A DNA stretch of 64,000 bases from Isochrysis galbana. Its lineage: Eukaryota > Haptophyta > Isochrysidales > Isochrysidaceae. The DNA is taken from the NCBI GenBank assembly GCA_018136815.1, contig CM030938.1, forward strand, positions 4,731,724 to 4,795,723, written 5' to 3'. Shown piece after piece: positions 27,967-39,200 of this stretch. The notes under the pieces were generated by a model, which was not told the DNA's origin, ran no database searches, and saw nothing but the letters and a program-made list of their open reading frames with translations. Position numbers and translations under genes: made by a program. Each line of letters begins with the position of its first letter. The stretch's first letter is position 1.

Positions 27967-28591
27967 TCATTTCATCAACTTCTGTAAAAGCTCTTGGCTT
28001 GGAGTGCAACTGTCATCAGCCATCCAATCATCTTCCGCATCACTATCGTCGTCACTCTCCCACTTCATTCACCACATCGGCCACAAGCTTCAAGAAGTCG
28101 TTGTCTTCGCTCTTGCACTTGGCCGACTTGCTCCTCCCGAACAGGTGATCGGCGACCCGAGTCGCTCCTCCCTTACGGGTTTCGCCGCAACCTCCACATC
28201 TCCACAAGGGGTGATTGGGGTCCTCCTCAGACAAGATGCTTACACACTTCCACACTGGGTCGGTGCGTTTGGCCCAAGCGGAGCGCTTACGCACCATGAG
28301 TTGGGGTTGGCCCAGACCTGTGGCGCGCGTGGGTAGCACGCTGAATACGGCGCCTTCCCCCTCGGTTGCCTGCCCCTCATGCTCGGGGGGGCCCTCTCCC
28401 TCCTCCTCTAGATGGCGTGACGGCGCACCAGCGCCGCGCCCTCTGTCGAGGAGCGACGCCCATGAATGAGAAGTTGGGGCCTGGTGCGGTGGCCATGCCG
28501 GTGGGATGTTTGGCGTGGTGGAGGCTGCCGTGGTGAGCGCCGAAGCTGAGCGTGATGCGCGGTCGGGGTTCGGGTTGAAGGCGGCGTGCAT
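27967..28591 (-). pseudogene. BED zinc-finger protein, hAT-transposase-like N-terminus, frameshifted
   Basis: Minus strand, ATG at 28591. After a Pro/Ser-rich region comes RTDPVWKCVSI, then WRCGGCGETRKGGATRVADHL and a distal Cys, the C-x2-C...H...C pattern of BED fingers found at the N-terminus of hAT transposases and domesticated relatives. The frame stops at 28052, but the next frame continues without break as SDDDSDAEDDWMADDS...LLQKLMK to a TGA at 27967-27969. One extra G in a GGG run near 28055-28060 would account for it. No catalytic hAT domain follows. This is either a transposon remnant or a small BED protein with a consensus error. Confidence 0.6.
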
Positions 28592-28706
28592 CCGGGTGAT
28601 GGAGGGCGGAGAGGGGGGGATAGAGAGAAAGTCGTCGGCGTGTGCAAGGACGGACGGCGCTTGCAAATCTGCGTTCCCTTTGATCACGGCCAAGGTCCCT
28701 CACGTC

Positions 28707-28960
28707 TGTCGCATTCGCGAGCCTCTGCTCGATCTTCGATTGTTGCTATGAGCTATGAGGAAACGCTACCGATTGGACGCTTGCTCTCCGTCACCGTCAC
28801 CGCTGTCACTTTGTCGCCATGTGGCACACAAAAAAGTGAGGAGTCGCAACGCCCCACTTCTCTCGATGGTAAGGTAATCGAACGTACCGTCCGTCCGACC
28901 GCTCAACATCAGGGGATGTTTCGATCTTAGTCGGGGGGTGTCGCATTCGCGAGCCTCTGC
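28707..28960 (+). repeat. LTR-element remnant with 22-bp direct repeats (family C)
   Basis: TGTCGCATTCGCGAGCCTCT and two further bases occur at 28707-28728 and 28939-28960. The second copy is preceded by CGATCTTAGTCGGGGGG, the same polypurine-tract context that precedes the family A 3' LTR (12483-12499). So 28900-28960 is the end of an LTR element related to family A. The intervening 210 bp is not recognised. Confidence 0.6.
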
Positions 28961-30160
28961 AGGCTATTTCGCATAGTTATTGTTAATGTCGCAGGTGGAT
29001 TATTCCAATGGTGGTGCTGCCGTAGTAGCGGTACCACTGAATAAGGGCTCAGCGGTATTTTTCATGTTTAGGCGGGGCGGGGGGGCAGCTGCCGCCTTCC
29101 CAGTGGAGGGCGGGGGGGGGACGTTGCGTGACATACCACATATTATCATACCTCCATCTTGCCACACATTAGTAAGTGCAAGTGAGTTGTGCCTACTATG
29201 GCACATTGAGACGACACCTGCTATTCAAGCCCGCGTCGACCTCCGTCGGCATGTTTCAGTCCAGCACGCGCGGGGCCCATCGGAGCAACAGCCATGGATT
29301 TCACAAGGTTCGTCAAAACATGGCGGTTCCGGGGCTCCGGTCCATAGTGATACATATTTTGCTCAGTACAGGTGGAGACATTGCAGGCCTTTGTTGGACT
29401 GGGACAAGCGGGGCTGGTGCGCATATCCGTTGGCGTTCCGTGCGGGCCGTGCTGTCATTGGTCGCCTGAGCGTGCCTCGACGCGCGGGCAGTGCCCTCTG
29501 TCTACCTCTTGATTTGTGAGGCTTCGACATGAGCACACTCTTGTCACGGCCTCAATGTATGGGCACTCTCCTCGCGCAGCGGCGCGACCACGGGCTACCC
29601 AAGTGGCACGCTCAACTGCGCCGAGTGCTGTTCGAGCCCAATCGGCCCGTTGGATCTCAAACCATGCTGTGCACAAGTGCCATCCCAGGGGACAAGCCTA
29701 GGCGTGGGACTCGTTCTTCTATGCTAATCACCTCTCATCATATTGTGCACTCTGGAGCTCGTCGCATTATTCGTTGCGTTGCTAGGACTGTGTTCGGGCC
29801 GTCTGAATATATACAGTCAATTGAAAATGCGGCCATCATCCATCGTCCGTGAGCGGAATCAAATATACGTGATGGAATCGGTGCGCGAGCAAGGGCTTCT
29901 CTTCAGCTGGTGCTCCGCACTCAACGCCGCTCGAACGAGCGCGCCGTCAGCCGCTTGGGCGAGCGCACGGGCGGCGGCGAGCCAGTGCGCGCGTCAGTCT
30001 GCGAGATGCTCTGCTTGGTGGGCACGCTCGACCCGTCCTGCCGCGAAGAAGCCGAGGGGGGCGAGTGGAAGGAGAGCGTCGCCTCCAACTCCTCACTCCT
30101 CTTCTCCTCACACTCTCCTCCCTCGCATGCCGAGGTGTGCTCGAGACTTGCACGGTAGTG
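28961..30160. other. Unassigned region
   Basis: Open frames on both strands, none convincing. A plus-strand stretch preceded by a CTTCAG acceptor-like site (29902-29908) is open to TAG near 30158 and reads LVLRTQRRSNERAVSRL; it could be an exon but has no family signature. 29078-29120 contains G-runs. Confidence 0.35.
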
Positions 30161-30529
30161 AATGATATCCGTCCCTGTCCCCGTCTGCCTGGCGAGCAGC
30201 CGGAGCATGCCGCCGGGGCCTAGAGAGAGAGAGATCCACCCCTCCCCACTCTCCTCTCTCTCGAGGCAGAGGAGAGCTCTCTCCCTCTCTCCCTCTCTCT
30301 CTCTCTCGGCGGTGCAGCAGGAGGCGCGAGTGATGCAGCAGGATGATTCGACACCGCCTCCTGCGCCAGGCACGCGCCGGCAGAGGCGGAGCTCCTGAGA
30401 GGAGCAGAGGGAGAAGAGAGAGAGGAGCGAGAAGAGGCGCATCTGCAAGCCGCACACGCCACGGTTGGCTGGGGGGGGGGACGGAGAAACATTAACTGAT
30501 TCTTCCGTTTAAGAGGTATATCGGTGTGG

Positions 30530-30580
30530 AGTGGAAGCTCTGGCCGCGCGCCCCCTCCCTCCCTCTCTCCCTCTCTCTCT

Positions 30581-30624
<44 letters not shown>

Positions 30625-31625
30625 GTCTCGCCATCCTCACTGCCATGTTTCTTCTCTCTCTTGCGCTGTCTTTTCTTTCGGGGAAGGGCAGCTGGGAACA
30701 CGGAAAACCAAGGCAAGGCCTCAAAGAAAGCGTGCTCTCTCTCTCCTCGCCCTCACCCCCGCATTGTCACTATTCTCAAATTCAGCGGCTTCTTTCTATA
30801 TATCGTCCATCCTCCCTCGCTCTCTCTCGCTCTCTCTCCCTCTCCTCTCTCTCTCTCCCTCTCTCTCTCTCTCCCCTCTCCCTGCCTGCTCGCTCCCTCC
30901 TTTCTTCCCCTTCTTACTTCTCTCTATTCCCTCGTTCTTTATTAATCGATTCTTGTCTGGAATCCCTGTCAACACACTGACAGAGGACGACGGCAGAGAG
31001 GAGAATGCCCCCCCCCTCTCTCTCTTTCCTCTCTCTCTCTCCTTGTGCACGCACAGCACATTCACACAAGGTGACAGCTTCTGTAATTCCATAAACACCT
31101 CGTTTCTTCATCTAATTCGGGTAAGAACTTTGGATGGCGCCGGGTCGCACAGCTTCCCTCTCTCAACGTCAGCTCCCTGCGATAACCGCCCGGTCGGATC
31201 TTCTGATGTGAGAAAACGAAACTCCTCTCATCAGTCTTGGGACCGTCCACCACAGCAGAACCCTCGCTTCTTCTCTCTCTCTCTCTCTCTCCCCCCCCCC
31301 CCCCCCCCCCCCCCGCCCCCCGCGTCTCTCTCTCTCTCTCTCTCTCTCTCGTCCCTCCTGCCGTCGCTCTCCTCTCCCTGGCTCTTCTCTCTTCTACTCC
31401 CGATGTTTAAGATATTCGAGGAGGAGTAGCTCTCTCTTCTCCCCCGCTTCTCTCTCTCTCTCCCGTCGCTCCGCCCGTCCCCCCCCCCTCTCTCCCTCAG
31501 TTCTTCTCTCTTCTACTCCCCATGTTTCACACATTCGTCTCCCTCCCCCCCCCCGCCTCTCTCTCTCTCCCCCGTTCTCCCTCCGCCCCCCCCCCCCCCC
31601 CCCTCTGCCCCCTCAGTTCTTCTCT
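30530..31625. repeat. CT microsatellite and poly-C tracts
   Basis: Long (CT)n runs near 30575-30622, 30815-30880 and 31275-31350, and poly-C near 31291-31314 and 31588-31604. Frames through them are Ser/Leu/Pro low complexity. A possible minus-strand exon reading AVEARMERDVRRPP...YKLKYSYEWTPRVF lies at about 31630-31755, unrecognised. Confidence 0.85.
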
Positions 31626-32157
31626 CTTCCACACACAGGTTCAAAAAAAAAACTCTCGGCGTCCACTCGTAGGAGTACTTTAGTTTGTACTCCGCGCGGT
31701 CTCCGCCGGCGGGCGGGCGGCGCACATCGCGTTCCATCCGAGCTTCCACAGCCTGTGGGGATGACCTTCAGGTGGAAGTACTGCTGAGTAAAGTACCTCT
31801 GTACCACCTTTGCCGACAGTCCGGACTTTTTGGTAAATAAAAATTGTGATTTGCGAAACTCGGAACTCGAGTAACCCTAGATGGGAAAAACTGAAAACAG
31901 CGGACAGCGGGGGGCCTAGATGGGAAAAACAGTGGGGGTGGGGTCCAAAAACAGTAAAAACAGTCTGTTTTTGGCCTTCATAGAAAAACAGACAAAAACA
32001 GTCCCAAAAACCCTAGTTGGGCTGTCAGTCCGTAAGCTTACGGTGGTTTTGGTTTTGAGCTTACACTTACATCAATACTTACATCAGTACTAATATCAGC
32101 TTACACCCCTATTATAACTTCTAGTATCGCCATTATTATACTTATACTTACTGGGGG
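31626..32157. other. Region left of family B LTR
   Basis: Short AAAAACAG-type repeats (31885-32010) and CCTAGATGGGAAAAAC twice (31877 and 31915 region). AT-rich and GC-poor compared with the elements. It ends CTGGGGG directly before a family B LTR start. Confidence 0.5.
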
Positions 32158-32339
32158 TGTCGTATTCCATACGATGACAGACTTTTACTTCTAACCGGTG
32201 GTTTATTTTAAGCCTCAAGGTCTCGTCGGCGACATTCTACCCCTTCTCTTACTTTCTTTCGATGTCATCAAACGTTCCACGACTGTCTTCCGTCTTCTCT
32301 TCATGCATCGGTTGTAGTCTTCCGTCTTCTCTTCGTATA
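32158..32339 (+). repeat. Family B LTR, left part (split by copy 2)
   Basis: Begins TGTCGTATTCCATACGA. It is homologous (reverse orientation) to 60865 downward, and its sequence resumes after the copy 2 insertion at 53013. It ends with GTATA (32335-32339), the target site duplicated by copy 2. Confidence 0.85.
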
Positions 32340-33675
32340 TGTCGCATTCATCTTAGATGATGCGATTTCCAGGCTCTTGTTTCCAGGTCCTTCGCCGTGC
32401 GGCCACACGGTGAAGCTCAGGTACATCTAGGTTGGTAGGGTTCGTCCCTAGCGACCTAGAATTCGAGTTCTCGTTTCGTTCCTTCCAGCCTGTTTGTCAA
32501 GTCTAGATTCCAGGTTTCCTCCTTTCGGGTAATCTTGACCCAAAGGAGCCAGGTCGCCTGTCACTCGCTGCGCGCTTGTCTCAGGCTCTCGAGTTACCTT
32601 GTGAAGGCTTGTTTAGCTTCTTGCAAGGCTTGTTGTTTCTTGTTGAGTTCCGGTTCTTGCTTGGGACTTGCTCACTTTCACTTTCGTTGTCGTTGTCGTC
32701 CAGGCCTGTTCTTCGTAGGTTCCGCTTGGCTTGGTTAGGGTTTCGTTGCCTTCCGGCGTTTGGCGTTCGTCTTGGCGTTCGGAAATTTCCTCTCACATTC
32801 CCTAGGTCCGCTACCCTTGGCTTGTAGGTCCTTGCTTCTTTCTTCTCGGTCAAGGTTTTGGCGAGCGAGTCGGTTGCTCTAGCCGCTCGAGATTTGAGGT
32901 TTAATTTGCCATCTCCCCTTGGAGATCGGTGTAGGTTCGCTTCCTAGGTGAGGGAATCTTTCCCCTTGATGCAAGTTACATGCAAGCCCTTGGCCCCTTT
33001 GGTGTTTCTTCCCCTTGGTTGCTACTCAGGGTTGTTCGTTAGAAGCGTCTAGAAGGTTCACGCTCAACGGCAAGATTTATTCGGTCGTGAAGATATCTCG
33101 TCGCGATCTGTATCCAAAGTGATCGCCGTGGTCGCGCGACATGACGCTCCCCTTCGGACTCTCCGCTACGTGGGAAGTTACAACGGAGACACGCTCCGGC
33201 CGTCGCTGCGGAGTCTCTCTCTCACTCGCTCTCTCTCTCTCCGTCTCTCGCGACGTGTTTGAGTTATCGGTGATTTGGGGTCGCGGTTGCTTGATAATTT
33301 GCTTGGTTTGGGTGAATGATTCCGGTGTGTTTGTGAGTCGGTGTATCCTGTTGTTCTCAGCTTCGTTGTCCGTCGTTGTTCGCTGCGTCGCTGCACTCAA
33401 GCAGCTTAGGCTCCCTCCCTGAGGGAAGAGTTCTTTGTAGGTCTAACAATCTCTTACAACCCATCACACTAGGGCCGCTAGGAGCGCCTCGCCGCCCCAC
33501 AGCCCTTCGTTCGCCGTTCGTTCCCCGTCCAGACACCCAAATGGGGTTGCCCGACCCAGTCCAGAATTTCATTCACCCGACTCCCGGTGGGGAGGAGGGC
33601 CAAAGCGCCGCGCTAGCCGCCGGTGCTGCTCGCGACGGAGTGGCTCAGAGCCCTCCGGCTCCGCTCGACTCGACA
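32340..33675 (+). repeat. 5' LTR of family A copy 2
   Basis: 1336 bp, TGTCG...CGACA. Differs from the element's own 3' LTR by several substitutions (first within the terminal hairpin loop) and extra CTTTCA and GTCGTT units near 32680-32700. Confidence 0.92.
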
Positions 33676-36258
33676 AGCACGAAATCAAAGCTTCCGTCCT
33701 CGGCCGCAGAGGAGGAACCTCTCAGGGAACCTTCTCTGCCCGCTGCAGCTTCTGTTCCCGTGGGATTCCCGAGTGATCCCACGACCACTGAGGCTGCGCC
33801 AATGGCACCCATTACTCCGGCTGCCATCTCCACGACTGGCTTCGATCAGCTCGTGACGGATGGCGAGCCTTTGTCCGCTGCATTCGGCACCCACCGGGTG
33901 CAATCACAGCGGGGCATGGTGGAGCATGACCCTCTCCCACTTGAGGCCAACTTCAGTGCCGCTGAGCTGGCCAATGAGGTGGAGGAAGGCCCCCTCCCTC
34001 TGATTCAGTTTGACCCACCTCCTCACCTTAGAGATGATGAGTCTGAGGTCGGTGAAGGGGAGGGGATCAGCTTCCGAAGCCCCGCCTACCGGGACTATGC
34101 CCCGCCGTCATCAAAAGGGGTCTTTGATCAAGAGATCACCCCGATCGAGACGGCCGCGGCGCGTCAGGATGCGGAAATGGCAAGGCTTCAAGCGCAGACC
34201 AACACCCTAAAAGGGGCTGTGGAGCGCCTACAGTCATCCCTTGCCGCGGCAGAGGCGAGGGAGGGGCTTCTCCGGGATCAAGTTGAAGCAGGGTTCAAAG
34301 CCCTGACTCAGCTACTCCAAGCCCGCCAAGAGCCCACTTCAAGTCCGTCCATGGATCGGACCGAGGCGGCTGCGGATTCTGCTAGGCCGGCTCAGAAGGA
34401 ACCATCCATGGACGAGCCTCCTGCCCTAGACCAAAAGGGCCACGCCTCTCCGGCTACTAGGGTTCCACGGTCGGCGTACCCGACCTCCAAATCGGAACCC
34501 CGCCGCCAGGATCAGAGCCCTCACCGGGGCCCAACCCCGGTGGTGCCGTTCCGCCACCCTCGCGACCCCTGCCTTGCGGTGGGGATGGATGAGCGAGAGG
34601 CAGTTGTAAGCGAGTGGAAAAATCTCCTCGCCCTGCCCTCACGCGATCTGGCCGCCCTTTACCGCGACTCCGACGAGCATGAGCTCATCCACACCATTTT
34701 GAAGAGCAACCTCTCCCTGGCGGGCAACGTTTGGCATTGCCGAATTTTCATGGAGGAGGACCACTTGCTCAAATGGGTGCGTAGCCGCTTCTCAGCAGAG
34801 CAAACCCTTCACCATCAGGTCAGGATGGGCAAAGAGCTTTCGGAGCTCCGCTTCCCAAAGGCCCTCGCCTCCGATAACGTTCAAACCGCGGCGACAGCCT
34901 GGAACGAATTTCGGTTAACTCTCATCAAGCCGTTGGAGCGGGCACTAGCGCTCGGCTGCGATCATCGCGAAATATTTACCTCCCTCCTCGCGGCAGCCGG
35001 AGCCAATTCCAGCGGCAATTCTCGCATCTTCGCCTTCCTCCTCGATCTAGTGGAGGACCGCGCCCTCGCTCTCAATCCTGTCCTCGCTGCTGACGTCCTC
35101 CTTCGCAAATGCGACGGGACCTTCGCAAACGGGGCCGATGGTTTCGCGAAAGACTCGGCGTCGATGGAGTGGGACCGCATGAGGGAGCGCGAGGCCGGCG
35201 CTGATCTATGTGAGCTCAGCAAGAATTTGGTTCGCGCCTACATCCGCAAGCTTGGCGATTCCGCGGTCGACTCCACCAACGTGTGGGATCATCCAAACAT
35301 GGCCCATGAGATCAACCAGAGGTTCGAGGAAATCATTCGGAATGATAAGGTTGATCCTCAGCGCGGCGTCGACAATGCGATTAAATTTGCGGAGGTGCTC
35401 GCGGAGACTCGTTTCCGCGTAGAGAACCACGAGCTAGGTCGGTCGGCGCTCTCGTGTGTCAATCTCTGCCAACGGTACCTCAGCCCTTACGAACAGGCCC
35501 GGGTGAAGCGTCATCAATCCCGGACCTCGACGAAGCAAACTGTGGCTAGCGTACGCTCTAAGGCTTCAGGCGAGGCAAAGAGCGATGCTTCCCCGTCCCA
35601 GAAGACCGCTTCGACCACGGACATGGTCGCCGCCGTGCAGGCAGCCGTCCAAGCCACCGTGGCTGAAGCTCTTCGCGGACAGGGACACTCGCCTGCTTCG
35701 AAGCCTGACTACCGGGCTGCTGCACCGCCGGCAAGTTACCACTCCAACTCACCGTTGCCAGCTATACTGACCGATCCACCCGGTCGAAAGGGAGGCTCCT
35801 CTCGGCCGCCCAGCCGTCGCTGCGATCCGCCGGCGAACGGCCAAGGGCTACCGCCTGATTTGGGCGTATCCCGGTGGACGCCCGAGCTTTGGAATCGGGC
35901 CCGAGCCCGCTTCTGGGCCGTAGCAGGCTATGCCAAACACCCAAGGGTCTCGGCGGCGTTAGCGAAGTGCCGACCGGCCGATAATTCAATGGAAATTCCA
36001 CGGACGGACGATATCAATAGGGGAATCACCGAATGGACGAACGAAAACGGCTGTGCCTTCTGCGCTTTCCGACCTCACGCTCCTCCTGGCACTCCAGCCA
36101 GCGAAGCCTGGAAATATGGCACGGGAGACGGTGCTCACAACCCCGTCATCTGTCAGCCATATATCCGCTTTCTGTGTGAGGCTGGCTGCGGAGAGTGCGG
36201 ATCGGACGAGCACATTCATAAGCTTCTTCGCTCTATGGTCCGGGTTAAGCCTCAGTAG
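33541..36258 (+). CDS. gag: Gag of family A copy 2, intact
   Basis: 905 residues from the ATG at 33541, which is 135 bp inside the LTR; codons 1-45 are LTR-encoded. Regions: Pro/Ser-rich N-terminus; coiled coil (residues ~200-265, AEMARLQAQTNTLKGAVERL); helical capsid-like core (~350-650); and a C-terminal Cys/His cluster (GCAFCAF...H, CQPYIRFLCEAGCGECGSDE, HIH) in place of a standard CCHC knuckle. It is expected to coat genomic RNA and build the particle. It ends CAG TAG GGG with Pol following in the same frame. Alternative upstream in-frame starts are non-ATG only. Confidence 0.88.
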   Translation: MGLPDPVQNFIHPTPGGEEGQSAALAAGAARDGVAQSPPAPLDSTSTKSKLPSSAAEEEPLREPSLPAAASVPVGFPSDPTTTEAAPMAPITPAAISTTGFDQLVTDGEPLSAAFGTHRVQSQRGMVEHDPLPLEANFSAAELANEVEEGPLPLIQFDPPPHLRDDESEVGEGEGISFRSPAYRDYAPPSSKGVFDQEITPIETAAARQDAEMARLQAQTNTLKGAVERLQSSLAAAEAREGLLRDQVEAGFKALTQLLQARQEPTSSPSMDRTEAAADSARPAQKEPSMDEPPALDQKGHASPATRVPRSAYPTSKSEPRRQDQSPHRGPTPVVPFRHPRDPCLAVGMDEREAVVSEWKNLLALPSRDLAALYRDSDEHELIHTILKSNLSLAGNVWHCRIFMEEDHLLKWVRSRFSAEQTLHHQVRMGKELSELRFPKALASDNVQTAATAWNEFRLTLIKPLERALALGCDHREIFTSLLAAAGANSSGNSRIFAFLLDLVEDRALALNPVLAADVLLRKCDGTFANGADGFAKDSASMEWDRMREREAGADLCELSKNLVRAYIRKLGDSAVDSTNVWDHPNMAHEINQRFEEIIRNDKVDPQRGVDNAIKFAEVLAETRFRVENHELGRSALSCVNLCQRYLSPYEQARVKRHQSRTSTKQTVASVRSKASGEAKSDASPSQKTASTTDMVAAVQAAVQATVAEALRGQGHSPASKPDYRAAAPPASYHSNSPLPAILTDPPGRKGGSSRPPSRRCDPPANGQGLPPDLGVSRWTPELWNRARARFWAVAGYAKHPRVSAALAKCRPADNSMEIPRTDDINRGITEWTNENGCAFCAFRPHAPPGTPASEAWKYGTGDGAHNPVICQPYIRFLCEAGCGECGSDEHIHKLLRSMVRVKPQ

Positions 36259-39200
36259 GGGTCCGGCGGGGTCCCCGTCCTTCAAACCCTGGCGGAGAAC
36301 ATCGCGGGCGGTGGGCCCGAACGCCACCACCACCATCCCGATCCGATCCCTACGCCGCTTGGGGAGAAGAGCTGTCGACGCGGCGATTCTCCCCCTGTCT
36401 CTAGCTCTATTCAGTCCTCGACGGTGGGAGCCGCCTCGCCGGCTGAAGCCCCCGCCGAACGGCTATCTCGGAAGCCGGAGTCGACACTTGACCCGGGCTC
36501 CTGGAAACAGGTTTGCCCCGGAGATAGTCGCGACCCGACTCTCCGAAATTCGTGTACGTCTACAAGTTCTTCTATTACTCCGCACGCTATTAGGATGTTA
36601 GGGGCCGATTCTCGCTCGCTGCCCCTCTTGGAATCTATTTCTACGGATACTATGCTGTCTTCGGTTTCTTCTAATTCTCCTAGGTCTTTCGACGCATCTT
36701 CATCCCTGGATTCACCCCCCGACGGCCCTGCCCAAGGGGGTGGGCTAGGTAGATTCGACGCGTCTTCGGTCTCTTCGTTTCGTAAACAATCGGTTGTGAA
36801 GCCCTCGAGGGCTGTCGACTCGGTATCATCTTCTGCTCTAGGTTCTATGGATAGGTCCGACGTGGCCGCTGCCGCGTCCGAAAACGTTGTTGCTGCTTTA
36901 CCTGTTTCTGCTCTTTCCCGGCGGGACCCCACTAGAGACCTCTCTCCCAAGGGCCATAGCCGGAGCCGCTCTGCGGACAAATTGTCGTTGTCTACCGTAG
37001 GTTCTCGTGCAGTGGAGGCGGAGACTAGTTCCTTCTCCTCACCTCTCTCCCCGGTTCGTTATATTTCTCCGTCATCGTGTTCATTCTCTCGTCTCGAAGT
37101 TGCACCTGTTCTCGTTTCCGACCTGGTTCCCGACCCGGAAGGGTCGGCTTCCGGAGTCAATGAAGTTGAAGGTTCCAAGGGAGCTGCGGCTTTCCGCGCT
37201 CACGCCGTGGCCACCCCAGACTCGGGAGACGCAGGGGCCGTCGATTACGATCTCTCGTCGCGCCCCACACGGACGCCGGCGTCTCCTCTTTCTCTCGGCT
37301 CTCCGGAGGATCCCCGTTCCAGGGATCGCCCGCCGGGGCCAACCCCCTTCAGGTCTAGCCCACCGAAACTTCAGGGCGACGACCCCCTCCCCCTGAATTC
37401 TACTGCCGAGGCCATCCACCGGATCGCCGTGGTTGGTTGTTCCTCGGCCGCCAAGTCTACTGAAGCTGCCCGCGCCCCTACCCGCGAGCTCCAAATGTTA
37501 GCCGCCTCCCGTGCCCGGGCTAGCGGTTCCTCCGTCATCTTGCCCCGCCATCTCGCCGAAGCTGCTCTAGCCTTGCGGCGGCCGCACGCGAGCACTCATT
37601 CATCACCCTCTGCCGTACTGCCGACGCATTTTGACGAGCTTTGCGCTGAGTTAGCGGCGATCCACGACGCCGTTACGCTCGACGCGGCCGAGGGGATTCC
37701 TCCACCCCGCGTTCTAGTCGTCGGTGAAGCTAGCGGGGTCGTGTCTTCGATGTTCCTACTCGCCGGAGCGCACGTCGCGACGTGCGATCTACGACCGTCG
37801 GAGATCGACTACATTCCCCACTTCTGCGGAGATGCTCTTCACATTCAAAACCTCGGTTGGGACCTCGTGGTCGCGCATCCGCCGTGCACGTATTTGTCGG
37901 CGGTGAGTTGCCAGTGGCTCGATCGGGAACCGGGACGTCGCCAGGCTCTCGAATCCGCCGCTAGAGTCTTCCTCGCCATGGCAAGCGCCGACGCGCCTTT
38001 CGTTGCCGTCGAAAATCCTCGAATGCACGCGGAAGCCTCCGCCTTAGTCGGGGGGTTGCGACCGCGGCAGTTTGTGCAGCCGTGGCAGCACGGCACGGGC
38101 CATCAAAAAGCAACTGGCCTGTACCTGACGGCTTCACTCCCGTCCTTGCAGCCTTCGAAGATTGTCGAGGGACGTCTATCTGCTATGGCGGATCTATCGC
38201 CGTCGCCCCACCGTGGCGCCCTTCGCAGCCGCACCTATGTGGGCATTGCCGGTGCAATGGCGGCCCAGTGGATGCCGGTCTTGCGCCGTTATGCGCGCGA
38301 AGCCAAGGCGTCGCGTTCGCTCGACTTCACGGTGGACTGGGCAATTTCCCAAGCAGCTGCCAGCTTGAGAGAACGCCCTTCGCTTTGCTCGACCGGTTTC
38401 GAGCTGGCTGAGCCGAGGACGGCTCTGGCTCGCTTCATGGAGGGGAGAGGCGAAGCAGCTTCTAGCTCTCACCTCACGCCTCCCAGCGGTTCGCCAGTGT
38501 CTGATTCGGTTGTCGTGATCCCGGACGCAGGCCCCGTTGCCGATGCTTCTCGCCTGCTTCATCAGGAGGACTCGGAAACAAACGTATCGCAAGACGAGGC
38601 CGAGGCGGAAGGAGACCGCTTCCTGCCGTGGGAGTGGCCCATAAAGGACCGCTCTACAACGCCAGGCCCTCCAAACACGGTGAAGAAGCGCCGCAGCAAG
38701 TGGCAGGTCTTCGATCGTGATGTAATTTCGGGGGTCCATCGGTGGCAGGATGTCACGCCTTCCATCGCCCAAGAAATCGCTGAGCAAGCGGCAGCTGCGG
38801 AGCCGTCGGAACCTTCCATCTTGTCTCGACTGGGCCCCCAAGGCATCAATGCACTATCTCCGAGCGCCTCCTTCACGGCTGGCGACGAGGGAGTGGCCGA
38901 ACTGACCAATTCGTTCGTAGCCGAAAGGCCACTCGAAACCTGGGATGTTGGGCCCGACTCGGGAGAAGATGACACGCCCGAGATGCCAGAACACCGGAGC
39001 ATGCAGACCCTCAAGACCAAGCCCTCCGACGCCGCCGAAGGAGAGGATACTCCACGGGCACTGTATTGCGATGGGGCTACCGCTAAGGGCCTCAGTGCGG
39101 CCGGATTTTCCGAGTTGTCGAAGCTTCCGAAGACAGACTTGCAGAAGTCCCTGGAGAAGGAATGGTCACGCCAAATGGATCAACCTCGGCATCCGACGGA

